Assembly: GCA_029251405.1 (NCBI GenBank)
Contig: JAQXDK010000041.1
Span: 1 to 64,000 of the forward strand
Length of the DNA stretch: 64,000 nucleotides
Direction: 5' to 3'
From: Flavobacteriales bacterium
GTDB lineage: Bacteria; Bacteroidota; Bacteroidia; Flavobacteriales_D; Parvicellaceae
Part shown: piece after piece, positions 9,725-19,133 of the stretch
Layout: each line of letters opens with the position of its first letter
Position numbering within the stretch: the stretch's first letter is position 1
Position numbers and translations under genes: made by a program
The notes under the pieces: generated by a model
Told to the model about the DNA's origin: nothing
Database searches by the model: none
The model's input: only the letters and a program-made list of their open reading frames with translations

Positions 9725-10603
9725 TCAAACAAGATTCAGAGGGAGTTCCATGAGCAATATCTTTGATTTAGGTTGGGCTTCAAAATTTATTTGATCAATG
9801 TCCCAAATACCAATTCCGTCTCTTTTTTCTAGTGGCTGATTATTTATTGAAATACTACCTTCAATTACAAAAATATAAATTCCATTTCCATCTTTTTTTA
9901 TTTGATATTGGTCGTTTGATTTTTGGTTATATTCTCCTAAATGAAACCATGCATCCTGATGAATCCAAACCCCTTGGTCTTCAGCAGATGGTGATAATAT
10001 TTGATATAATTTATTTTTTTTAGAAATGGAGTTTAAAGTAATTTGGTCGTATCTAGGGGTTATATTTTTTTTATTTGGGAATAACCAAATTTGTAATAGC
10101 TTGCAATAAGAATCATGATTAGCATTAAATTCACTATGTGTTATTCCTGTACCAGCGCTCATTACTTGAATGTCACCATTTTTAATAACAGTTCCGTTGC
10201 CCATATTGTCTTTGTGTTCCAAGTCGCCTTCAAGTGGAATAGTGATAATCTCCATATTATCATGAGGATGTGTTCCAAAACCTCTTTTAGGAGCAATACT
10301 GTCATCATTTAGAACTCTTAGAACTCCAAAATTTGTTCTTTCAGGGTTGTAGTAGTTTGCGAAACTAAAGGAGTGATTGGCTTTTAACCACCCGTGATCG
10401 GCGTGACCTCTGGTGCTAGCTTTATGTATTACAGTATTCATAGTTTTAATTTCTTTATTTGGTATATGATTGAAACCGATCTGATCTATTAATTTATCAT
10501 AAGTTGACTCATTTTTGAATTTACCAGCTTTTGATATTAAAGGTGATGAGATACCAATGACGCTCAAAGCAGCAGTTTTTTTAATAAATTCATTTCTTTT
10601 CAT
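9725..10603 (-). CDS. Pirin family protein with N-terminal leader
   Basis: 292 residues. The cupin core has the pirin metal ligands H-P-H (112-114) and H156 and E158 in T-H-S-E-F. Pirins are iron-binding proteins, some with quercetinase activity or redox-dependent regulatory roles. A canonical pirin would begin at Met55 (codon at 10441). Here 54 extra residues precede it, starting M-K-R-N-E-F-I-K-K-T followed by a short hydrophobic run, which resembles a Tat leader with one arginine of the pair lost. A TAnnTTTG element ends four bases before this upstream ATG, supporting the long form. It is first gene of a probable operon with the HEAT-like and desaturase genes. Confidence 0.85.
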   Translation of the reverse strand: MKRNEFIKKTAALSVIGISSPLISKAGKFKNESTYDKLIDQIGFNHIPNKEIKTMNTVIHKASTRGHADHGWLKANHSFSFANYYNPERTNFGVLRVLNDDSIAPKRGFGTHPHDNMEIITIPLEGDLEHKDNMGNGTVIKNGDIQVMSAGTGITHSEFNANHDSYCKLLQIWLFPNKKNITPRYDQITLNSISKKNKLYQILSPSAEDQGVWIHQDAWFHLGEYNQKSNDQYQIKKDGNGIYIFVIEGSISINNQPLEKRDGIGIWDIDQINFEAQPKSKILLMELPLNLV

Positions 10604-10607
10604 ACTT

Positions 10608-10615
10608 CAAAAATA
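10608..10615 (-). promoter_or_regulatory. -7 promoter element for the pirin operon
   Basis: On the minus strand the sequence reads TATTTTTG, a full match to the Bacteroidota -7 consensus TAnnTTTG. It ends four bases before the ATG at 10603, so transcription would start at or almost at the start codon. Confidence 0.55.
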
Positions 10616-10663
10616 AATTTATTATGATATTTATTTATTAATGTAGATTATCTTTTTGCTCTA

Positions 10664-11680
10664 TCAATTAAACTGTGGCTTTATTTTTTCACCAATTAAA
10701 CCTATAGCTTTTTGAAGTTGGTGGTGGGTAAGTTCTGCGTTGTCCATTTGAAATGTGAACCTTGATATTCCCCCTAAAGCTTTACTGTGTCTTGTGATTT
10801 TTTCAGCTATTTCATCTGGGCTTCCAATCATTAATGCACCACTGGGTCCGTTTTGAGCTTTGAATCTTTCCAAAGTAACTGGAGGCCAACCACGTTCTTT
10901 TCCAATTCTAGTAAATGTTTTAGCATATCCTGGGAAATAATCTTCCACTGCTTTTTTGGAATTTTCTGCTACATATCCCAATGAATGCAAACCAACTTTT
11001 AACTTTTCTGGAGAATGACCAGCTCTTCGCCCAGCTTCTCGATACATGTCTACAAGTGGTTTAAATCGATGAGTTTCTCCTCCAATTACGGCGATCATCA
11101 AGGGTAGACCTAATTTACCAGCTCTTAAAAATGATTGAGGAGTTCCTCCAACTCCTACCCATATGGGTAAAGGATCCTGAATAGGTCTTGGGAAAATTGT
11201 CTGATTCATAAGTGGAGGTCTGTGATCTCCCCTCCAATTAACAGTTTCATTATTCTGAATTTCAATTAATAATTCTAATTTTTCTTCAAACAGTTTGTCA
11301 TAATCATTTAAGCTATATCCAAAAAGCTCAAATGCCTCTGTGAAAGATCCTCTTCCAGCAACAATTTCAGCTCTTCCTTTAGAAATTAAGTCTAGAGTAG
11401 CATAGTTTTGAAAAACTCTTACTGGGTCCGAGGCGCTAAGAACAGTAACAGCACTGGTTAGAATAATATTTTTAGTTTTTGCAGCGGCAGCTGCTAATAT
11501 AACGTGAGGAGCACTGTCTAAAAATTCTTTTCTATGGTGTTCTCCAACACCGAATACATCCAGACCGACTTGATCAGCTTTAACAATTCTGTCAATTAAT
11601 TCATCAATAGATTTAGCATTTTTCTTTTTATTAGAATCTAAATTTTCTGTTGCGGCAAAACTGTCTATTCCTATTTGCAT
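10664..11680 (-). CDS. LLM-class flavin-dependent oxidoreductase (luciferase-like)
   Basis: 338 residues, cytosolic. It has the bacterial luciferase-like TIM-barrel pattern: G-I-D-S-F start, G-V-G-E-H-H-R near residue 45, T-S-A-V-T-V-L-S-A-S-D-P-V-R in the middle, and G-R-G-S-F-T-E near 110. Family members use reduced FMN or F420 in oxygenation or redox reactions; Bacteroidota members presumably use FMN. The substrate is not predictable. It is a stand-alone gene flanked by a 60-bp gap to pirin and a 51-bp gap to an orphan sorting-domain remnant. Confidence 0.88.
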   Translation of the reverse strand: MQIGIDSFAATENLDSNKKKNAKSIDELIDRIVKADQVGLDVFGVGEHHRKEFLDSAPHVILAAAAAKTKNIILTSAVTVLSASDPVRVFQNYATLDLISKGRAEIVAGRGSFTEAFELFGYSLNDYDKLFEEKLELLIEIQNNETVNWRGDHRPPLMNQTIFPRPIQDPLPIWVGVGGTPQSFLRAGKLGLPLMIAVIGGETHRFKPLVDMYREAGRRAGHSPEKLKVGLHSLGYVAENSKKAVEDYFPGYAKTFTRIGKERGWPPVTLERFKAQNGPSGALMIGSPDEIAEKITRHSKALGGISRFTFQMDNAELTHHQLQKAIGLIGEKIKPQFN

Positions 11681-11731
11681 TCTATAAATCTAACCAAATG
11701 AAAATTAGAATTTATATAATCTATTATAAAT

Positions 11732-12004
11732 TTACTGCTTAACAATTACTTTTTTAGAAATTGAAACTGCATCTCCATAAATATATATTAGATATGTTTC
11801 TTTATAAAGTGTTTCAGTATTAAAATAGGTAATCGTACTGTCAATTTTCAGTTGCTTTTTTTCAATGATTTTACCATTCAAATCACAAAGGTTTATTCTG
11901 TATTTCTTTTTATTAAGTTGGCCTACTTGAATTGCTATCAAAACCACTGTAGGATTAGCGAAAATACTGAAATCGAAATTTTGTAAATTAAAATTATTAA
12001 TTGA
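11732..12004 (-). pseudogene. Orphan T9SS type-A C-terminal sorting domain (gene remnant)
   Basis: A frame open from a stop at 12005-12007 down to 11732 encodes about 90 residues that read as a type-A T9SS sorting domain: F-S-I-F-A-N-P-T near the start, then Y-R-I-N-L-C-D-L-N-G-K-I-I, and a final lysine-rich I-V-K-Q. The only start candidate inside is a GTG at 11947, which falls within the domain and would remove the F-A-N-P-T motif. There is no signal peptide and no passenger domain, and the next gene ends at 12063, only about 55 bp upstream. I infer that the rest of a secreted protein gene was deleted. Confidence 0.7.
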
Positions 12005-12062
12005 TTATACTATTGCATAGTTAAATGTAACTAGAAAAATAATTCAAAAATGAGACTTCAAA

Positions 12063-13274
12063 TTATTTTAATTTCCCAGCAATGAACCCTGTTGACCAAG
12101 CTGCTTGAAAATTATAGCCACCAGTTATAGCGTCTATATCCACAATTTCACCTGCAAAATATAGGTTTTGACACTTTTTACTTTCCATTGTCTTAAGATT
12201 TATATCCTCTAAACTTACTCCACCACAAGTAACAAATTCCTCTTTGAACGTAGTTTTCCCTTTAATTTGATATATATCATTACTCAATACACTAGTAAGT
12301 TTATAAATTCCTTTCTTACCCAATTCTCCCCACTTTTTTTCTAAAGGAAAATTGGCTTTTTGAATTAAATAATTCCACAATCTTTCTGGAAAATTAAAGG
12401 GTTTTATGTTGCTTATTTTTTTATTTTTATGAAGCTTGATTATTTCCATTATTTGCTCAGCAATTATTTCATCGTTATTCTCATTTATCCAATTAATCTG
12501 AACATTAAAAAGATAATTTTTTTCTTTTAATATTCTAGCACCAAAAGATGAAGTCTTTAATACAGCAGGTCCACTAAAACCCCAATGAGTTATTAGTAAA
12601 GGGCCGCTAGCTTTTAACTTTGTTCCCTGAATAGAAACACATGTGTTTTCAGCTACTAAGCCCATTAAATTCCCAAGTTCATTTTTAGGATTATTAAAAG
12701 TGAATAAAGAGGGGACAGGTGATTCGATTTTATGTCCTAAATCTTTAAGCCACTGAAATCCCTCAATTTTGGGAGTGCCACCAGTTGCTACAATTACTTT
12801 ATCAAAATTTTTTGAAGAAATTTCATTTTCAAAAATTAATTGAAGTTGTGTTTTAACAATTTCAATTTTTTGGACTCTGTAAGAAAAATAAACTTTAATA
12901 TTTAAATTTTCTACTTCATTTAACAAACAATCAATTATTGTTTGAGAATTATTAGACTTTGGAAAAACTCTATTATCATCTTGAATATAAAGTGGAACAT
13001 TTCTTTTTTCGAACCAATCAATAGTATCACTAGTATTAAAGACTTCTAATATTTTTTTAAATTTCTTTCCTCCTCTAGGATAAGCCTTATGAAGTTCACT
13101 TATTGAAGAAGAACCATTAGTAACATTACATCTTCCTCCTCCAGATACTTTTACCTTTGTAAGTACTTTTTTAGTTTTCTCGAAAATACTAACCTTAGCT
13201 AATGGGTAATTGTCTTTAATATTAATTGCCGTAAAGAAACCCGCAGCACCACCACCTATAACTGCTACGTTCAT
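12063..13274 (-). CDS. BaiN/HI0933-type NAD(P)/FAD-dependent oxidoreductase
   Basis: 403 residues. N-terminal dinucleotide fold V-I-G-G-G-A-A-G (5-12), the family signature S-G-G-G-R-C-N-V-T-N near residue 45, and a C-terminal F-A-G-E-x-x-D-x-D-A-x-T-G-G-Y-N second FAD-contact motif (about 371-386). It belongs to the widespread HI0933/YhiN flavoprotein family, whose bile-acid member gave the name BaiN. The physiological reaction in environmental bacteria is unknown. It is cytosolic and separated by 46 bp from pfkA, with which it may be co-transcribed. Confidence 0.9.
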   Translation of the reverse strand: MNVAVIGGGAAGFFTAINIKDNYPLAKVSIFEKTKKVLTKVKVSGGGRCNVTNGSSSISELHKAYPRGGKKFKKILEVFNTSDTIDWFEKRNVPLYIQDDNRVFPKSNNSQTIIDCLLNEVENLNIKVYFSYRVQKIEIVKTQLQLIFENEISSKNFDKVIVATGGTPKIEGFQWLKDLGHKIESPVPSLFTFNNPKNELGNLMGLVAENTCVSIQGTKLKASGPLLITHWGFSGPAVLKTSSFGARILKEKNYLFNVQINWINENNDEIIAEQIMEIIKLHKNKKISNIKPFNFPERLWNYLIQKANFPLEKKWGELGKKGIYKLTSVLSNDIYQIKGKTTFKEEFVTCGGVSLEDINLKTMESKKCQNLYFAGEIVDIDAITGGYNFQAAWSTGFIAGKLK

Positions 13275-13320
13275 TTTTTGAATTTAGTTTTAAAATATTG
13301 AATTAATTACAATGGTATAG

Positions 13321-14403
13321 TTAACTAATATCACCAAGATAAATACCTAAGGCAAGAGCAGTTTTTACTAAAGAATCTTCTAATTCAACTTTTCTGTATG
13401 TTTCAATTCCTTTTTCTATAGGAAAATCTACAACTTTTCGATCGCTCCAAGCAACCATTCTATCGAATTTCTTTTGTGCAAGTAGATCAACTGCATGAAC
13501 TCCAAATGCACTGGCTAATATTCTATCTTGAGTAGTTGGAGGTGCTCCTCTTTGGACATGTCCAAGTGTAGTAACTCTACATTCTGCTGAGGATTTTTGC
13601 ATTATTTGGTGAGCTATGTAAGTTCCTATACCACCTAATCTTTCTTCACCATCTGCAAATTTAACAGTGCTATTTTTACCATCTTCTTGTTTTACGGCTT
13701 CAGCAACAATTATTAAAGAATGTTTAATTCCATGATTGTTCATTTTCTTTAATTTTTCAACTATTCCGTCAATTGAATATCCGATTTCTGGAATTAGAAT
13801 AACGTCTGCTCCACCAGCAATTCCAGCATTTAAAGCAATATGTCCCGCATCTCTACCCATAACTTCTAAAATCATTGTTCTGTTGTGGCTGGCTGCAGTA
13901 AACTGAAGATTATCTAATGCGTTTGTAGCAACATTAACAGCAGTGTTAAAACCAATGGAGTTTTCAGTTGCCCCAACGTCATTATCAATAGTTTTTGGTA
14001 TAGCAACAATATTAAGACCTCCTTTATCTGCAATAGTTTTTAGAATCTTCATACTTCCGTCTCCACCAATTACAATAAGCCCATCAAGTCCTAATTCGTG
14101 ATATCCGCTTATAATTTCTACAGTTCTGTCTTTGAAAGAGCCATCTGACATTGGAAATTTAAAAGGATTTCCCTTATTGGTTGTTCCAAGAAAAGTCCCA
14201 CCTTGTCTAAGTAGATTCCCTGAAAAAGTATTGTAATCCAGTTTAGTGTAGGAAACTGGTCTATTCATTAGCCCAACAGTCCCTTCAATAATTCCGAAAA
14301 CATCCATTTCGTATTTATCCTTAGCTCTGTAAAAGATAGATCTAACAGCAGCATTCAAGCCTGCACAATCTCCTCCGCTTGTAAGTATACCAATTCTTTT
14401 CAT
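13321..14403 (-). CDS. pfkA: 6-phosphofructokinase
   Basis: 360 residues. It phosphorylates fructose 6-phosphate in glycolysis. The nucleotide loop is G-G-D-G-S (113-117), with the glycine that favours ATP over pyrophosphate, and the catalytic segment is P-K-T-I-D-N-D (136-142), with a lysine where the short E. coli enzyme has glycine. This Gly/Lys combination occurs in the longer bacterial clade; Gly suggests ATP as donor. The protein is about 40 residues longer than E. coli PfkA. The start M-K-R-I-G-I-L-T-S-G-G-D is canonical. Confidence 0.93.
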   Translation of the reverse strand: MKRIGILTSGGDCAGLNAAVRSIFYRAKDKYEMDVFGIIEGTVGLMNRPVSYTKLDYNTFSGNLLRQGGTFLGTTNKGNPFKFPMSDGSFKDRTVEIISGYHELGLDGLIVIGGDGSMKILKTIADKGGLNIVAIPKTIDNDVGATENSIGFNTAVNVATNALDNLQFTAASHNRTMILEVMGRDAGHIALNAGIAGGADVILIPEIGYSIDGIVEKLKKMNNHGIKHSLIIVAEAVKQEDGKNSTVKFADGEERLGGIGTYIAHQIMQKSSAECRVTTLGHVQRGAPPTTQDRILASAFGVHAVDLLAQKKFDRMVAWSDRKVVDFPIEKGIETYRKVELEDSLVKTALALGIYLGDIS

Positions 14404-14465
14404 ATTGTAATATTAACAATAAGGCTTAATTTTTTCAAGAAAAATGAACTTATTTTATGAATCTA

Positions 14466-14810
14466 TTAATAAATTGGAGATCCATTTTCAACTTTTATCT
14501 GAGGTTGAATTAAAATTACTTTATCTGTCTGAGCTTCAGTAGCTCCAAGAGTAAGAAATTCACTTTGAATATTGGCAATTTGTTTTTTAGGTAAATTTAC
14601 AACAGCAATAATTTGTTGACCTATTAATTCCTTTTTGTTATAGTTTTTTGTGATTTGTGCTGCACTCTTTTTAATTCCTAAATCTCCAAAATCTACATAT
14701 AGTAGGTAGGAGGGGTTATTTGCTTTTGGGAAATCTGTGACTTTTATAATTGTGCCAATTCTCATTTCTATTTTTTGAAAGTCGTCCCAATTGATAAATT
14801 CTTTATTCAC
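14466..14810 (-). CDS. csaA: CsaA-like tRNA-binding domain protein
   Basis: 114 residues forming a single tRNA-binding OB-fold, as in the C-terminal domain of methionyl-tRNA synthetase. Signature stretches are M-R-I-G-T-I near residue 16, S-A-A-Q-I-T around residue 50, and L-G-A near 88. CsaA proteins are dimeric, cytosolic and described as export-related chaperones that bind tRNA-like RNA. It lies 62 bp upstream of pfkA and is divergent from the PLP-fold gene. Confidence 0.88.
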   Translation of the reverse strand: MNKEFINWDDFQKIEMRIGTIIKVTDFPKANNPSYLLYVDFGDLGIKKSAAQITKNYNKKELIGQQIIAVVNLPKKQIANIQSEFLTLGATEAQTDKVILIQPQIKVENGSPIY

Positions 14811-14923
14811 CTTCTTAATTTTTGGATATTGTGTTTAGTCAGTAATGAAAATAAATAACATTATTTTAAAAATAATATTTAATGTAATTTAAAATACATT
14901 TATTTGTGTAATTAATTGAAATT

Positions 14924-16309
14924 ATGGATATTAACGATATTGTTAAGGGTGGTGATGAAAGAATAACTTTAAAAGAAAATGGGCTGAATAAGTACCATGG
15001 AAATCCTCTTATTTATGAGTCAGTATTTAACAGAGGTTCATGCACAATGTCAAATTTAAATATTGATAGTAAGCGTGCTGTAGATAAAATGTTAAAAAAA
15101 CTACAGAAAGAAGATTACGATAAGCTTTTGAATCAACAACAAAATCAACTAAAGAAATTAATTGATATTGATCTTTCTGATCACTTCGATATTTTTTATG
15201 CACCCTCTGGTAGTGACTTATGTTATTATCCAATAATGTTTTCGAGAATCATAAAACCTGATCAATCTATATTTAGTGTAGTTACTTGTCCTGAAGAGTT
15301 AGGGACAGGTTCAAATACGGCTATAAAAGGTGAGTATTTTTTTGGAACGAATCAGTTTGAAGAAAACGTTGATAAAAACTCAATAATTCACAAGGAAATA
15401 AAAATTGAACAACAAGCTTTTTCAGCTAGAGACATTGATGGTAACATCTTGAATCACAAAAGCGATATTTTACATAAAATAGAAGAAAAAAGTAAGGAAA
15501 ATCAAGTTATTGCTAATCTTGTAATTGGTAGTAAATCTGGAATTGTTGACAATATATCTATGATTCCAAGAGCAAATGAAGACTGCTTTTGGGTTATTGA
15601 TGTTTGTCAAATGCGAACCACTCAAAAACTAATTAATAAATTAATTAGTCTTAATTGTATGGTAATGCTGACGGGTTCTAAATTTTATCAATCACCTCCA
15701 TTTTGCGGAGCATTATTAGTCCCAAAAACTATTTCATCAAAGCTAATTAATATTACAGATGAAGCTGTTGCACCTTTTCTTAAAATATTTAGTACATCAG
15801 ATATTCCTTTGAGCCATCCAAAACTTAGGAGTAAGTTCAGACACAATGAAAATTATGGGACTTTACTTAGATGGGAAGCCGCTGTGAGTGAAATGAAACT
15901 TCTTTCTTTTTATGGGGAAGATATGGTTACAATGGCTGTGGATAGGTGGAACGCCTTTATTATTAGTCAGTTACAAATTAAGAGCGATTTCTTTGAGTTA
16001 ATGCCCGATCAAAAATTCACTAATAGATCCATTGTTTCCTTTAATGTTAAACACAAAGACGGATCTCTACTTTCTGATGAGCAACTGAGAAAACTTTACT
16101 TAGAAATTTGTGCTAAAGAAAGAGATGATTTTTATGATTTCAAAAAAATAATCATTGGTCAACCTGTTAAATATGACAACAAGTCATTTATTAGACTTGC
16201 TTTAGGTTCTTACAACGTTAGAATGTTAATTGCTAACGATTTTGATTTTCAGTTTGACAAAAAATTAATTTCTATTATTGAAAGGGAATTGAAGAAACTT
16301 TATTGGTAG
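14924..16309 (+). CDS. PLP-dependent aminotransferase-like (fold type I) protein
   Basis: 461 residues, not recognised as a named enzyme. Features suggest a class V-like fold: A-P-S-G-S-D (93-98) in the phosphate-binding position, V-I-D-V-C-Q (224-229) giving an aspartate that could pair with the pyridine nitrogen, and T-G-S-K-F-Y (250-255) giving Lys253 as probable Schiff-base lysine, followed by P-P-F-C-G-A-L. A C-terminal small domain with R-L-A-L-G near residue 425 supports this. It starts an operon with a GNAT enzyme and purT. The assignment rests on motif reading only; substrate unknown. Confidence 0.6.
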   Translation: MDINDIVKGGDERITLKENGLNKYHGNPLIYESVFNRGSCTMSNLNIDSKRAVDKMLKKLQKEDYDKLLNQQQNQLKKLIDIDLSDHFDIFYAPSGSDLCYYPIMFSRIIKPDQSIFSVVTCPEELGTGSNTAIKGEYFFGTNQFEENVDKNSIIHKEIKIEQQAFSARDIDGNILNHKSDILHKIEEKSKENQVIANLVIGSKSGIVDNISMIPRANEDCFWVIDVCQMRTTQKLINKLISLNCMVMLTGSKFYQSPPFCGALLVPKTISSKLINITDEAVAPFLKIFSTSDIPLSHPKLRSKFRHNENYGTLLRWEAAVSEMKLLSFYGEDMVTMAVDRWNAFIISQLQIKSDFFELMPDQKFTNRSIVSFNVKHKDGSLLSDEQLRKLYLEICAKERDDFYDFKKIIIGQPVKYDNKSFIRLALGSYNVRMLIANDFDFQFDKKLISIIERELKKLYW

Positions 16310-16352
16310 TAGTGTTTCAATAATTTCTAAATTAAACAACTATTCTCCGTAT

Positions 16353-17309
16353 TTGACAGAAAATAAAACATACTACGAAAAATTTTGTAATGAAAATGAG
16401 TTGCCTATATTTTTTCAGCCTTGGTGGCTGAATGCTAGTGCAGGCACAAGAGGATGGGATGTTGTTATTTATAAAAAGTCAAATCAGATTTTTGGTGTTT
16501 TGCCGTATTTACTAAAAAAGAAATGGAGTTTTAAATTTTTAGGAATTCCACCGTTCACCCAACATCTTGGACCTTGGCTAATTTATCCAAAAGGTCAGAA
16601 AAACAACACGAAACTAGCTTTTGAAAAAGAGGTGTTATCAAATCTTATCAATCTTCTTCCGAAAGCAAATATTAACGTAATAAAGTGTCACCACAGCATA
16701 CAAAATATTCTACCGTTCGTTTGGAAAGGATATAACAGTTCGGTTAAGTATACTTATCGACTTAAAGAACTCTATGAAAATGAAAAAAATATTTTTAATA
16801 ATTTAAGCTCTGGAACTAGGAAAAATATTAAAAAAGCGGATAGGTTATTAAAAATTGAAGAATCAAAGAATGTCTCTGAATTATATAATTTAATTCAAAT
16901 GACTTATGAAAGGCAAAAAATTAAAACCCCATTTTCCGATATTGAATTGCAAAGGTTATTTAATGGTTGTTTGAAAAATAATTGTTGTAAAATCTTTTTA
17001 GCAAAAGATAGTGACCATAATATTCATTCTGGAATCTTTTTAGTTTGGACGAAAAAAACTGTTTATTATCTTATTGGAGGAAGCAATCCAGATTACAGAA
17101 ATAGTGAATCCATGAGTTTCTTAATGTGGGAATCAATAAAATTTGCTAGTTCATTTGTAGATGAATTTGACTTTGAAGGAACCATGGTGGAGTCAATAGA
17201 AAGATTTATAAGAGGTTTTGGAGCAACCCAGAGTCCTTATTTTCAGTTGACCAACGTAAGTCCAAAGTTTTTAAAACCTCTTTATGAAAAAAGATATAAT
17301 TTAAATTAA
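16353..17309 (+). CDS. GNAT-type acyltransferase, FemAB/BioF2-like
   Basis: 318 residues. The N-terminal L-P-I-F-F-Q-P-W-W-L and the central segment with basic residues after S-G-T-R-K-N-I-K-K-A, then Y-L-I-G-G-S near 245, are typical of the GNAT_6 family related to FemAB aminoacyl transferases. Such proteins transfer an acyl or aminoacyl group to a cell-envelope or small-molecule acceptor. No ATG is available upstream of the conserved region; TTG at 16353 is the best start. It is 43 bp after the PLP-fold gene and 9 bp before purT. Confidence 0.7.
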   Translation: MTENKTYYEKFCNENELPIFFQPWWLNASAGTRGWDVVIYKKSNQIFGVLPYLLKKKWSFKFLGIPPFTQHLGPWLIYPKGQKNNTKLAFEKEVLSNLINLLPKANINVIKCHHSIQNILPFVWKGYNSSVKYTYRLKELYENEKNIFNNLSSGTRKNIKKADRLLKIEESKNVSELYNLIQMTYERQKIKTPFSDIELQRLFNGCLKNNCCKIFLAKDSDHNIHSGIFLVWTKKTVYYLIGGSNPDYRNSESMSFLMWESIKFASSFVDEFDFEGTMVESIERFIRGFGATQSPYFQLTNVSPKFLKPLYEKRYNLN

Positions 17310-17318
17310 TACAGTTTT

Positions 17319-18476
17319 ATGAAAAAAATTTTATTGTTGGGATCGGGAGAATTGGGAAAAGAGTTTGTTATTGCTTGTCAAAGATTAGGACAATATATAA
17401 TTGCTGTAGATAGTTACGAAAATGCCCCAGCAATGCAAGTAGCACAAGCATTTGAAGTTATTGATATGCTGGATGGTAATGCACTAGATTCTTTAGTTGA
17501 AAAGTATCAACCAGACTTAATAGTTCCCGAAATTGAAGCCATTAGAACAGAAAGGTTTTATGATTATGAAAAGCAGGGGTTTACAGTTGTTCCTAGTGCA
17601 AAAGCAGCAAATTTCACTATGAATAGAAAATCAATTAGAGATTTAGCCGCTAAAGAATTAAGAGTTAATACAGCCCCTTATTCCTATGCTACTAATTTAG
17701 ACGAACTAACAAAAGGTGTCGATAAATGTGGTTATCCATGTGTTGTAAAACCTCTAATGTCAAGTTCTGGGAAAGGACAGTCAGTAATAAAATTGGAGTC
17801 TGATATTCAGAAAGCTTGGGATCATGCTATTGCTGGTTCAAGAGGAGATTTACAAGAGGTTATAGTAGAAGGGTTTATCGATTTTGATTATGAAATAACC
17901 TTACTTACCGTTACCCAGAATAACGGACCTACACTTTTTTGTCCTCCAATTGGACATCGACAAGAGAGAGGTGATTATCAAGAAAGTTGGCAACCAATGC
18001 CCATGAGTCAACAAAGACTTGAAGAAGCAAAAGAAATGGCTGAAAAAGTAACTCAAGCTCTTGGTGGTGCTGGAATTTGGGGAGTAGAATTCTTTATTAC
18101 AAAAGACGCCACTTATTTTTCTGAATTGTCTCCAAGACCTCATGATACTGGAATGGTAACGTTGGCAGGAACACAAAATTTCAATGAGTTTGAATTACAT
18201 GCAAGATCTGTATTAGGTTTACCTATTTCTGAGATTAAACTCTTAAAAAATGGTGCTTCAGCCGTTGTTTTAGCTAAAGATGAATCCAAGAGTACTCCTC
18301 AATTTTCTGGTTTAAACAAGGCGATGATTGTTAAAGATGCCGATGTTAGAATTTTTGGTAAACCATCTACAAGACCTTACAGAAGAATGGCTGTTACATT
18401 AACATATGGAGATGAAGAAGTGGGCTCTTTAGTTAAAAAAGCTAAGAAACTGGCAGATGAAATAAAAGTTAATTAA
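17319..18476 (+). CDS. purT: Formate-dependent phosphoribosylglycinamide formyltransferase
   Basis: 385 residues. An ATP-grasp enzyme that makes formyl-GAR from GAR, formate and ATP in purine synthesis, independent of folate. Visible landmarks are [10 protein letters not shown] (5-14), V-V-P-S-A-K-A in the middle, [12 protein letters not shown] in the ATP-grasp loop, [13 protein letters not shown] near residue 270, and F-G-K-P-S close to the end. Length equals the family norm. It closes the operon begun at 14924 and meets the convergent RDD gene with a 2-bp gap. Confidence 0.95.
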   Translation: MKKILLLGSGELGKEFVIACQRLGQYIIAVDSYENAPAMQVAQAFEVIDMLDGNALDSLVEKYQPDLIVPEIEAIRTERFYDYEKQGFTVVPSAKAANFTMNRKSIRDLAAKELRVNTAPYSYATNLDELTKGVDKCGYPCVVKPLMSSSGKGQSVIKLESDIQKAWDHAIAGSRGDLQEVIVEGFIDFDYEITLLTVTQNNGPTLFCPPIGHRQERGDYQESWQPMPMSQQRLEEAKEMAEKVTQALGGAGIWGVEFFITKDATYFSELSPRPHDTGMVTLAGTQNFNEFELHARSVLGLPISEIKLLKNGASAVVLAKDESKSTPQFSGLNKAMIVKDADVRIFGKPSTRPYRRMAVTLTYGDEEVGSLVKKAKKLADEIKVN

Positions 18477-18478
18477 TA

Positions 18479-19045
18479 TTATTTTTCTTTTAGATCAGCT
18501 ATTTTAAAAACAGCAGTTTTGGAAATCATGTCATGAATTGATTGCTTATTACTTCCAAGTGCAAAAAAACAACCAATAAATATTATAAATCCAAAAAAGG
18601 ACCCAATAGTTTTAACTAATGGAATTGCCAAAATTATGGCAATTAGTGATAATACAGAAGAAATGTTTTTTAGAAACGTTCTTAGGAATAAGATATTAGT
18701 AGTGGCATTAGTTCCATCTTGATTTGCAATTTTAATTCCAAGCAACATTTTAGCAGGTGTTTGTCCAGTAAAACCTTCCAAAATTAATATGAGAAAACCT
18801 ACTAGTCCAATAGCTGATGCTGCAGAAAATATCGTATTCACTAACTCACCTTGAGCACCTGCACCTAATGATTCAATAGCTGCAGCAGTTTCATTTACTT
18901 GTGATGTTTCAAAAAAGAATTCTAAAAGCGTATTCCCAGTAAATATGGAGAGTAATGCGCCAATAATGGAACAAATAATCATATCAATAATAAAAGCCAT
19001 AAGTCTCTTACCAAAACCAACTTTATCAATATTATATAATTCCAT
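18479..19045 (-). CDS. RDD family membrane protein
   Basis: 188 residues from the ATG at 19045; a TTG at 19066 would add seven basic residues, but the RDD domain begins right after M-E-L-Y-N. The domain has the F-x-x-R-L-x-A-F-I-I-D motif giving the family its name (arginine and aspartates), and four hydrophobic segments. RDD proteins are small inner membrane proteins, some implicated in ion exchange, most without known function. G-Q-T-P-A-K-M-L-L-G-I-K near the middle is also typical. It is divergent from the TonB receptor. Confidence 0.82.
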   Translation of the reverse strand: MELYNIDKVGFGKRLMAFIIDMIICSIIGALLSIFTGNTLLEFFFETSQVNETAAAIESLGAGAQGELVNTIFSAASAIGLVGFLILILEGFTGQTPAKMLLGIKIANQDGTNATTNILFLRTFLKNISSVLSLIAIILAIPLVKTIGSFFGFIIFIGCFFALGSNKQSIHDMISKTAVFKIADLKEK

Positions 19046-19133
19046 TTTTCTAATTTTTACTTTCAATATCGACCTAATAATTTAATTTTTTTCAAATTGT
19101 TTAACTTATTTACTTTTAATTTAAACAAAACTT

